Assembly (NCBI GenBank): GCA_027858455.1
Contig: JAQICQ010000064.1
Coordinates: 1-6,796, forward strand
Direction of reading: 5' to 3'
Origin: Elusimicrobiota bacterium
Lineage (GTDB): Bacteria; CG03; SLGR01; JAGXOG01
DNA: 6,796 nt
This document shows positions 1 through 6,183 of this stretch, piece by piece. The notes under the pieces were generated by a model. That model worked only from the letters and a program-made list of their open reading frames with translations, ran no database searches and was not told where the DNA came from. The position numbers were made by a program, and so were the translations under genes. Within the stretch, counting starts at the first letter, position 1. Every line of letters starts with the position of its first letter.

Positions 1-344
1 CGACGAAGGAGACTATTAACTTCTCCGTATGACTTTATTCCCTTTTTGCGAGCACGCAAGTAGATTTCCTTTTTGCGAAAATGGCGACTATAATCTCTAG
101 CCTTCTCTTCACTATGAAAAGCATCCTGATAAGCTTGAAAATCATCCCTAACAGGTTCATGTACTATATATACTCCCTGAGCTTTGTTTAATAAATCAGC
201 TAAAAATTTGGTCCCCGACCGGCCAATGCTCAAGATGAAGAAGATTTTCTTACTACTAACCCACTCCTCAATCTTCTCACTATTAATCCAAAAGTTCAGT
301 CTTGTTTTAATTATTTTCTTTGACAAACGCATAATATGTCTCAT
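1..344 (-). CDS. Sulfotransferase family protein, N-terminal part (runs off window)
   Basis: I read 114 complete codons from the ATG at 344-342 to the window edge with no stop, so the C-terminus lies outside. Residues 35-53 form a short beta strand followed by SIGRSGTKFLADLL, which matches the 5'-phosphosulfate-binding loop that grips PAPS in the sulfotransferase superfamily. HEP at 62-64 follows, as is common in bacterial members. Residues 1-30 are basic and show no signal peptide, so the enzyme is probably cytoplasmic. The expected role is transfer of sulfate from PAPS to a hydroxyl or amine, plausibly on the polysaccharide or its lipid-linked precursor; the acceptor is inferred from context only. 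It lies 25 bases after another sulfotransferase-like gene and has a recognisable AGGTG ribosome site. The 3'-phosphate-binding motif cannot be seen here. The fold is confident, the substrate unknown. Confidence 0.8.
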   Translation of the reverse strand, partial: MRHIMRLSKKIIKTRLNFWINSEKIEEWVSSKKIFFILSIGRSGTKFLADLLNKAQGVYIVHEPVRDDFQAYQDAFHSEEKARDYSRHFRKKEIYLRARKKGIKSYGEVNSLLR

Positions 345-354
345 TTTACATTGG

Positions 355-359
355 CACCT
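355..359 (-). promoter_or_regulatory. Ribosome binding site for the second sulfotransferase gene
   Basis: AGGTG lies 10 bases upstream of the ATG at 344-342. It supports that ATG over the one at 351-349, which is followed immediately by a TAA stop, and over the in-frame ATG at 332-330. The spacing is slightly long. It is a clearer Shine-Dalgarno match than those at the internal starts of the upstream operon. Confidence 0.5.
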
Positions 360-369
360 GAGAAGGTTC

Positions 370-972
370 TCAAGGATAGCCAAAGTGTTCCCGCGAGGGA
401 CAGTATTTTTTGACTGCATTCCTGATACTCTCTAACCCTTCATAACGAGAGGTAACGTTGCAATTCTCCAGATTCACCAAATCACTCGGTAGACTTATCC
501 CTATGAAATCTACTAATTCCCTAATAACTGATTCTTGTCGTTCGACTAACTGCTCGTACTTACAAACCTTAATTTTGTCTCTTAATGACCAAATTAGACC
601 AGCATAATGCTCCCAGATCTGAGCCTGCCGTTCAATTTTGTCATTTGAAACGAATTCTACATTCTTCCAATGAGTATCTAAGTCATTTCCATAAACTCTG
701 TTCATAGGTGTATCCGCAAGCTTTTCACGGTTCCAGCTTCCAAGGGTGTAGACCGGATCTCGTACCATAATTATTGTTTTATAGCCGTGATCCAAAATTC
801 TGTCAATCTGGTTCAAATAGAGAGCGGTCACTTTTGAACCAAATACAACGTTGTTTCCTTTCACAGAAAAAATATTCTTGCGAATTGAGTGCTTATTGCT
901 ATCATCGAGGATAGTGCTTAACCGTCCTTTTTCATCTATCTTATTAGGTACAGATTCTATAGATACTACCAT
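370..972 (-). CDS. Sulfotransferase-like protein lacking its N-terminal PAPS-binding loop (possible pseudogene)
   Basis: The 200-residue product resembles the C-terminal two thirds of a bacterial PAPS-dependent sulfotransferase. FGSKVTALYL (44-53) and then IIMVRDPVYTLGSW (67-80) match the region leading into the 3'-phosphate-binding motif, with R71 and S79 as the expected ligands. KYEQL (138-142) followed by a helix to FIGI (156-159) matches the usual C-terminal 'YEdL...FLG' segment. The glycine-rich 5'-phosphosulfate loop is missing. It cannot be recovered upstream in frame, because a stop lies at 982-984, three codons before the ATG at 972-970. Only about 154 bases separate this gene from the ABC exporter, too little for the missing 60 to 100 residues. 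The start has no well-spaced Shine-Dalgarno. I read it as a 5'-deleted remnant, although a shortened protein with another role is not excluded. An intact-looking relative follows 25 bases downstream. Confidence 0.72.
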   Translation of the reverse strand: MVVSIESVPNKIDEKGRLSTILDDSNKHSIRKNIFSVKGNNVVFGSKVTALYLNQIDRILDHGYKTIIMVRDPVYTLGSWNREKLADTPMNRVYGNDLDTHWKNVEFVSNDKIERQAQIWEHYAGLIWSLRDKIKVCKYEQLVERQESVIRELVDFIGISLPSDLVNLENCNVTSRYEGLESIRNAVKKYCPSREHFGYP

Positions 973-1126
973 ACTTCTTTTTTATATGTTTTTCCATAAG
1001 CCCCACTTTGCTTTTCATTTCTTTTTAAAATCTTATACATTAATTATATCAAATCACTTATTCTCTGAACAGTATATTCGTCAACCGATGAAATTTGGCG
1101 CAATTATTAACAGAACAAAAAACAAA
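973..1126 (-). other. AT-rich intergenic gap between the export operon and the sulfotransferase genes
   Basis: By hand count this gap is about 27% G+C, lower than the flanking genes. It breaks an otherwise overlapping gene series. It holds an extended -10 promoter candidate and the first part of a 24-codon minus-strand frame (1018 to 944, stop TAA) that overlaps the sulfotransferase start out of frame. I see no stable hairpin with a T-tract, so no intrinsic terminator for the ABC gene. No part of the missing sulfotransferase N-terminus is recognisable in the minus-strand frames. Confidence 0.55.
1043..1051 (-). promoter_or_regulatory. Candidate extended -10 promoter for the sulfotransferase genes
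   Basis: On the minus strand TGATATAAT fits the extended -10 consensus TGnTATAAT of the housekeeping sigma factor. The hexamer 17 bases upstream (1071-1066, TGTTCA) matches only three of six -35 positions, which an extended -10 can tolerate. Transcription would begin near 1036, about 18 bases before the ATG at 1018 and about 64 before the sulfotransferase ATG at 972. It sits in AT-rich DNA where chance matches are common. Confidence 0.4.
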
Positions 1127-2938
1127 TTAAACCACTTTTATCATTTTTCGAAATTTTGAATTTGTTTCCATTAATTTATTATACGTTCCGCTTGCTGTTA
1201 ATTTTCCGTTTTCAAAAAAATATATAATATCGCTGGTTCGAACTGTTGAAAGACGGTGAGCTATAATTATCAGTGTCATTGCCTTTTCAATTTTATTTAT
1301 ATCTTTAAATACAGCAGCTTCTGTTGCGCTGTCAAGCGCATTTGTTGCTTCGTCAAGAACAAGGACTTTCGGCTCGCGATAAAGAGCCATTGCTATACCT
1401 ATTCTCTGCCTCTGTCCGCCGCTTAATTTTATTCCCCGTTCTCCGATGACGGTATCGTATCCATTTTCAAGTTCGTTTGATATAAAATCATGTATATTCG
1501 CTATTTTAGCAACCTCTGTAATTTTTTGTCTGTTAATTTCATCATCCGGCACCCCAAAAGCGATGTTGTTGGCTATCGTATCATCCTGAAGATATATCTC
1601 CTGAGGAATATAACCAAGATTACGCTGCCATCTTTTCAGGTTGTCATCGGTAATCTCAGTATCATCGGCAATAATCCGCCCGACTTGTGGCCTGAGAAGC
1701 CCCAGTATAATATCCGCAACGGTTGTTTTTCCTGCCCCGGTTTCACCTACAAAAGCAACAGAAGTTGAAAGATCTATTTTAAGATTAAGATCAGTAATGA
1801 CCGACTCATTTGTCCCCGGATAACTAAAATTTATATTGTCTAATTTTAAATGTGATTTTAATGATAATGCTTTAATATCTTCCCGATTTATAATTTTTTC
1901 TTGCTTATCCTGGACAGAATTCAATTCTTCATAGAGAGTATTAAGAGCATGTCTATTAAACCGAATAGTTGTTATATTATTAAATATTGCTTGAAGCGAC
2001 GGCATAAGACGGTGAGTCGCAAATGCATAAAGTCCTATAATAGGAACAAAAACCCCTATTTCCATTCCCGTGATAATTAAATAAAGTACAATTATCATTA
2101 TTCCGCCGAATGCAACAAGCTCCATTATGTAATGAGGAATCTCTGATATTGTATTAAACGATGCTTGATATTTTTCATATTTCAAGGAAGGCCTTGAAAA
2201 ACGTTGTAAAAAAACATATTCGCATCCCATAAGCTTAAGCTGTTTTATGCCGCCGAAAGCCTCCGTAACCGATTTATATTTTACGGTATTTGTTTCAAAT
2301 CTCAAACGTCCTATGTGCCCTATCTTTTTCTTTATTCCTTTATAAATACAATAATAAGCGCTTCCTAAAACCATTAGGACAATTACAGCAAGAAGCGGTT
2401 CGGTAATAAAAAGAAGAATAAAAATTAACACAGATACAAAACTTCGCGAAAAAAGATGTATAATAGGAAATACTACTCCTCCAACGGCGCGGCTGACTTC
2501 AGAAAGTATGTTTTTCCCGAGTTCAGAAGAATTCTTATCAAGAAAAAAAAGATACGGCCTGTGAATATATTTACTCATAAGCCGCTGGGCTATCCTGAAA
2601 TTCTGGCCGCCGGTGAAATGATACATTCCCCAGAGCGTAATGCCTTTAAGCAGATTACCGGCGATTAAAATTATCAACACCATCACACCGGTAAATATAA
2701 GGAAATTATTTGCGCTGTGAAAATTAAATGCTGAATAAAAAAAAGAGAGCAAACGATTATCATATATAATATCGGGGGTTGTAATTATGGAGAGAAACGG
2801 CATTATTGATGCGACACCAGCAACTTCCACAAGCGCCGAAACCGTCATAAGAGCTAACAGCATATACATTTTGCGCCGCTCTCGCAGTGTAAATATTCTA
2901 AAGATTTTTTTTATAAATTTAATGCTTTCGCAATTCAT
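1127..2938 (-). CDS. ABC exporter, fused membrane and ATPase domains, PglK/MsbA-like (probable lipid-linked glycan flippase)
   Basis: This 603-residue half-transporter has an N-terminal membrane domain (about 20-330) with hydrophobic spans near 25-50, 78-103, 155-200 and 270-310. The ATPase domain follows (about 363-603) and carries every expected element: aromatic A-loop Y373, Walker A GETGAGKT (398-405), Q-loop Q446, signature LSGGQ (505-509), Walker B VLVLDE (525-530), D-loop ALD (534-536) and switch H561. It should act as a homodimer in the inner membrane. The N-terminal 'LRERRKMYMLLALMTVSALVEV' style segment resembles PglK-type flippases, which move undecaprenyl-diphosphate-linked oligosaccharides; this supports M1 over the internal M24, although M24 has a GAGAG upstream. 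Its first codons overlap the polymerase gene by 20 bases. A Wzx-replacing flippase role is inferred from family resemblance and context. Lipid or peptide export remains possible. Confidence 0.9.
   Translation of the reverse strand: MNCESIKFIKKIFRIFTLRERRKMYMLLALMTVSALVEVAGVASIMPFLSIITTPDIIYDNRLLSFFYSAFNFHSANNFLIFTGVMVLIILIAGNLLKGITLWGMYHFTGGQNFRIAQRLMSKYIHRPYLFFLDKNSSELGKNILSEVSRAVGGVVFPIIHLFSRSFVSVLIFILLFITEPLLAVIVLMVLGSAYYCIYKGIKKKIGHIGRLRFETNTVKYKSVTEAFGGIKQLKLMGCEYVFLQRFSRPSLKYEKYQASFNTISEIPHYIMELVAFGGIMIIVLYLIITGMEIGVFVPIIGLYAFATHRLMPSLQAIFNNITTIRFNRHALNTLYEELNSVQDKQEKIINREDIKALSLKSHLKLDNINFSYPGTNESVITDLNLKIDLSTSVAFVGETGAGKTTVADIILGLLRPQVGRIIADDTEITDDNLKRWQRNLGYIPQEIYLQDDTIANNIAFGVPDDEINRQKITEVAKIANIHDFISNELENGYDTVIGERGIKLSGGQRQRIGIAMALYREPKVLVLDEATNALDSATEAAVFKDINKIEKAMTLIIIAHRLSTVRTSDIIYFFENGKLTASGTYNKLMETNSKFRKMIKVV
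2919..2938 (-). other. 20-base overlap of polymerase 3' end and ABC exporter start
   Basis: The ABC exporter ATG (2938-2936) lies inside the last codons of the polymerase gene, which stops at 2921-2919 in another frame. Upstream of the ATG there is only a weak purine run (AGAAAA), so ribosomes finishing the polymerase probably help start the exporter. This ties the two membrane proteins together in expression. Confidence 0.6.
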
Positions 2939-4253
2939 ATTTATTTTCTGTAACTTTGGGAAAAGTAAATATTATTGCAAGGAGAAACCAGAACGGCTCC
3001 ATTATTCTAACTATAATAAATGTATTGGAAGTTAACGACTGAAATAACAAACCTACAGTCCCGGCTAAAAATCCCAGAGTTATTCCTTTATATACTTGAT
3101 TTTTCGTATTTTTCAATATGTGTCGCAAATGTTCAATAATTTTATATAAAAGAATTATAAAAAAGGTGAACCCTATAAGTCCTAATTCAACCAGAGTCCT
3201 GACATACTGACTGTCTATGAAACCGCTGCCGGTTATCCCCGTCCCCGTAAAAGGAAATTTTGTCCAACGGTTTAATATTTTGTTTTTCCAGCCTTCAACT
3301 CTTGCTGTAGCGGACGGTTCAAGATTAAATCTGCCGTAATTACCGCTGAATGTATATTTTACCCTTTCTACAAGAGTATTATAAACACCACCCCCAAACA
3401 GAAAAGGAAATGTTACTATCATTAGCAATACCCCGCTTATAAGTGTCTTTTTGAATTTACGGGTTTTTACTAAAACAACAAAAATCATAGGAATGAAAGC
3501 AATATAAGAAGCCCGGGATTGTGTTTTTACTAAAAGAGGTAAGACCGCAATAAAAATTGCTAAAAAAAACAATTTAACGATGTTTTTAGGGTGATAAAGA
3601 GCCAACCCTAATGTAATACCTAAGAGCAAAATAAGATACCCACCGATAGAACCCGGTTCCCTGTCAAACGGAGCAACTACTATAGTATTTACATTAACAT
3701 AACCGTAACCGATTACTATAAAAGCTGTTATCAGCATAAATATTAAAAGTAGTTTAATATCTTTTTGGCTTTCTATTATATTATAAGTCATCCAAAAAAC
3801 CATGAAATATTCAGTATATTTCAAAAGATAAAATGATGCCGCTGAAAAATTAACATCTCCCATCATTATGCCTTTGCCGGTAAACAAAAAACAAGCGGCA
3901 AGATAATAGTATATATGTTTATTTATCGGAGTTGGTTTAATAAGCGGAAGCGTTTTGTTAACAGCTGATTTTGCTATCCACGTTATAAATATCAATATCA
4001 CAAACAGATCGTCAAATCTTATGACAACTGCTCGCCGGGCAGCCTGCGCTACCGGTATTTCAGGAGACAGAAGCATGCTGAGCGCTAAAAAGCCAAGAGC
4101 ATATTTGATATCATATAAAGAGAGTGCCCAAACACCAAATCCAAGAACAAAATATAAGGGAAAACCCAAGGGGTGGGTGGCAGTTAAATTACCCAGCAAA
4201 ACCGCAACTCCAAAAACTGCAATAAAAAAAACAGAATCTAAGACATATTTCAT
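2919..4253 (-). CDS. Wzy-like polysaccharide polymerase (O-antigen ligase/polymerase family)
   Basis: The 444-residue protein is strongly hydrophobic, with about ten or more membrane segments, as in inner-membrane Wzy/WaaL proteins. KTQSRASYIAF (243-253) matches the 'SRg' segment that opens the conserved core. The stretch from GWKNKIL (321) through FPFTGTGITGSG (333-344) matches the 'W...hPl.GvG.G' segment, and YVRTLVELGLIG (350-361) matches the closing 'yL..l.E.GliG' helix. The hydrophilic region around 295-350 would be the main periplasmic loop. Just before Y350 the sequence is IDSQ, so the His-Asn pair usual in O-antigen ligases is absent. With the co-polymerase gene adjacent, this favours polymerisation of repeat units over ligation to lipid A core. 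It starts in an ATGA overlap with the kinase gene. Sequence divergence makes the exact reaction an inference. Confidence 0.8.
   Translation of the reverse strand: MKYVLDSVFFIAVFGVAVLLGNLTATHPLGFPLYFVLGFGVWALSLYDIKYALGFLALSMLLSPEIPVAQAARRAVVIRFDDLFVILIFITWIAKSAVNKTLPLIKPTPINKHIYYYLAACFLFTGKGIMMGDVNFSAASFYLLKYTEYFMVFWMTYNIIESQKDIKLLLIFMLITAFIVIGYGYVNVNTIVVAPFDREPGSIGGYLILLLGITLGLALYHPKNIVKLFFLAIFIAVLPLLVKTQSRASYIAFIPMIFVVLVKTRKFKKTLISGVLLMIVTFPFLFGGGVYNTLVERVKYTFSGNYGRFNLEPSATARVEGWKNKILNRWTKFPFTGTGITGSGFIDSQYVRTLVELGLIGFTFFIILLYKIIEHLRHILKNTKNQVYKGITLGFLAGTVGLLFQSLTSNTFIIVRIMEPFWFLLAIIFTFPKVTENKYELRKH
4250..4253 (-). other. ATGA start-stop overlap between kinase and polymerase genes
   Basis: The polymerase ATG (4253-4251) shares bases with the kinase TGA stop (4252-4250). 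The bases just upstream are pyrimidine-rich (TTTTTCTCTAA) with no Shine-Dalgarno, so the polymerase is probably translated by termination-reinitiation. This confirms the chosen polymerase start. Confidence 0.65.
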
Positions 4254-6181
4254 TTAGAGAAAAACTTAAAACGATCTATGAATTTTTGTAATTTAGTCGG
4301 TTGTTTTTCCTCTCTGCCGTAATATTTATGATAATACCTATAATAAGAATCTTTAGATTTCATTTCTGCGGCTCTAATCTGATTTAACACTACCCCCATG
4401 ATATTAGCCCCGCTCTTCGTCATCTGAGTAATTGCTCGTTTTAATGCCCCCCTTATTACCGTACCCACTCGATATACCACGACAACGCCACCTACCCTTG
4501 ATGAAATAACCGTTGCATCCGCCACGGGAAGAACCGGCGGGGAATCAAAAATAATTAAATCATATTTTGGTTTAACTTCCTTTAAAAATTTATCAAATTC
4601 CCTTGATTTAAGTAACTGTATAGGTTGCGGGGGCAGTTGGCCTGATGTTATTAAATGAAAATTATCTATTGCTGCAGATTTTTTAAGTTTTTCCCTTTGC
4701 AGATGACCTATAAGAAAATCGGATGTGCCTTTAACAGCCTCACTAACTTTAAGTTTGCCGAGTAAAATTTCAGATAACCCATTTTCCTTATCTACGCCAA
4801 AAATAGTATGCAGCACCGGCGCGCGGAAATCCGCTTCAATCAAAAGAACTTTTTTATTTGAATTAGCCGCCGCAAGAGCAAAATTGGAAACCGTTATGGA
4901 TTTACCCTCTTTCATGGTTGTTGATGTAAATAACAAGGTATTATCTTCTTTATCGGATTTAGAAAAATCAACATTTATCTCCAATGTTCTGTAAGCTTCG
5001 GCGATTGAAGATTTCGGGGATTGTATCATAACCAACCTTGACAACAAATCTGACTTTGAATCTCTTTTTGCCTTGTCTTTAATTTCATCTATTGTCGAAG
5101 GTGAACTTTTATCCGCTGTAAAATAAGGAATAACACCGAGGACAGGCAGTTTTAAAAACTCTTCCAGTTCCTCGATAGTTCCGATAGAAGTATCCAGATT
5201 CTCTTTGAAAAAAGCAATTATCATCCCGAATATTAAACCTATTATTACACTCATCCCGTAATTTAAGGGAGCTCCTCTCTTTACCGCCCGCTGCGGTAAT
5301 ATCGCCGGATTAATTACTCTGATTTTTGGAGCTTCTCCGGCAGATGCCATAAGGATTTCCTTATACTTTTTATTAAGCATTATATAAAGCTCTTCATTTA
5401 CTGCTATTTCACGTTCTAATCGGGATTGGACTAAAGCTTCTTTGGAGACCGCGGAAAGGGTTTCTTTTAACTGCCTAATTCTGTCCTCTAAATCCAACAC
5501 TGCCGGGTGTTCTTCTGTATATTGCGATTTTATATCTTTTAATTGTATTCTTAAATTACTCAGCCGGGCTGTAAAATCCTCTTTAACCTTTTTTAAACTC
5601 CCTGTTCTTTTATAATTCAACAAAGCTTCTTCACTGGATTTTAATGTATCCGACACATAAGCAAGTTGCTTCGACATAAATGTTCGCATCTCTTTATTAG
5701 TTTCCTGCTTGCGCCAATCACTGGTTTCTATATATGCCTGTGTAACAGAATTTGCAAGTGGAGCAACTTCCTGAGCGTCTTGCGAGGTTACCTGTATTTT
5801 AAGTATATTGGTGTTCCCTTCAGAAGTAACAACCAGTTTACTTCTTAAATTTCTGATAGCCTCATCTTTCTTACGGGGAGAAATATTCTCATTAATTTGC
5901 TCAATATTTTTAAGAGTCTTTTCCAAAACAATTCTGGAAGACACAATTCTCTTTTCGGTTTCCAGCATTTGTCCCGAATACCAAACATAATACATCTGGC
6001 CGGATCCTCCGGACCCTATTGAAGAAATTTCACATTCCGCTGACGCCCTGTATATAGGCTTTTTTCTGGAAATAAAATAAGTTGAAGAAACCAACACGAT
6101 AATTACTGTAAAAATTATAGTCCATTTCCGACGTTTTAAAATTCTCCAATAATCATATATTGTGTAATCTTGAGAAGCCAT
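4250..6181 (-). CDS. wzc: Wzc-like polysaccharide co-polymerase with cytoplasmic BY-kinase domain
   Basis: This 643-residue protein has the full Wzc layout: a Wzz-type N-terminus with the first membrane helix at about 20-36, a periplasmic part with long charged helices at about 165-275, a proline-containing stretch before the second helix (LPQRAV, 295-300), the second helix at about 307-325, and a cytoplasmic tyrosine autokinase domain from about 385. Kinase motifs are Walker A TTMKEGKS (421-428, K427), Walker A' LLIEADFR (446-453) and Walker B LIIFDSPP (542-549). The tail carries Y613, Y614, Y616, Y617, Y620 and Y621 as likely autophosphorylation sites. Such proteins control chain length and couple polymerisation to the outer-membrane exporter. 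Oddities are Glu449 where the first Walker A' residue is normally Asp, and E394xxR397xxE400, where the oligomerisation motif would have a second Arg. It begins 2 bases after the export gene. Confidence 0.93.
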   Translation of the reverse strand: MASQDYTIYDYWRILKRRKWTIIFTVIIVLVSSTYFISRKKPIYRASAECEISSIGSGGSGQMYYVWYSGQMLETEKRIVSSRIVLEKTLKNIEQINENISPRKKDEAIRNLRSKLVVTSEGNTNILKIQVTSQDAQEVAPLANSVTQAYIETSDWRKQETNKEMRTFMSKQLAYVSDTLKSSEEALLNYKRTGSLKKVKEDFTARLSNLRIQLKDIKSQYTEEHPAVLDLEDRIRQLKETLSAVSKEALVQSRLEREIAVNEELYIMLNKKYKEILMASAGEAPKIRVINPAILPQRAVKRGAPLNYGMSVIIGLIFGMIIAFFKENLDTSIGTIEELEEFLKLPVLGVIPYFTADKSSPSTIDEIKDKAKRDSKSDLLSRLVMIQSPKSSIAEAYRTLEINVDFSKSDKEDNTLLFTSTTMKEGKSITVSNFALAAANSNKKVLLIEADFRAPVLHTIFGVDKENGLSEILLGKLKVSEAVKGTSDFLIGHLQREKLKKSAAIDNFHLITSGQLPPQPIQLLKSREFDKFLKEVKPKYDLIIFDSPPVLPVADATVISSRVGGVVVVYRVGTVIRGALKRAITQMTKSGANIMGVVLNQIRAAEMKSKDSYYRYYHKYYGREEKQPTKLQKFIDRFKFFSK

Positions 6182-6183
6182 AA

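Noticed and set aside
41..78. 11-base direct repeat CCTTTTTGCGA at 41-51 and 68-78
   Set aside because: The copies are 27 bases apart, in frame, and each encodes part of an Arg-Lys-Lys run. It is probably chance or a small duplication in a basic segment, not a mobile or regulatory repeat.
360..371. Perfect inverted repeat GAGAAGGTTCTC over the first sulfotransferase stop codon
   Set aside because: A 5-base arm with a 2-base centre cannot form a stable hairpin, and no T-tract follows on either strand, so it is not a terminator.
184..435. Plus-strand open frame of 83 codons
   Set aside because: It is antisense to the sulfotransferase loop-coding region and the next gene's end. Its product is low-complexity hydrophobic with no recognisable domain.
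1081..1126. Possible intrinsic terminator after the ABC exporter gene
   Set aside because: I found only a 3-base stem near TCGGTTGACGA, with no G+C-rich stem and no T-tract placed after it.
851..1159. Plus-strand open frame of 102 codons across the intergenic gap
   Set aside because: The product is rich in Phe, Ile and Leu because it reads AT-rich DNA and the antisense of two genes. I see no ribosome site or family resemblance.
3955..4257. Plus-strand open frame of 100 codons
   Set aside because: It is antisense to the N-terminal part of the polymerase, which has clear family motifs and a coupled start.
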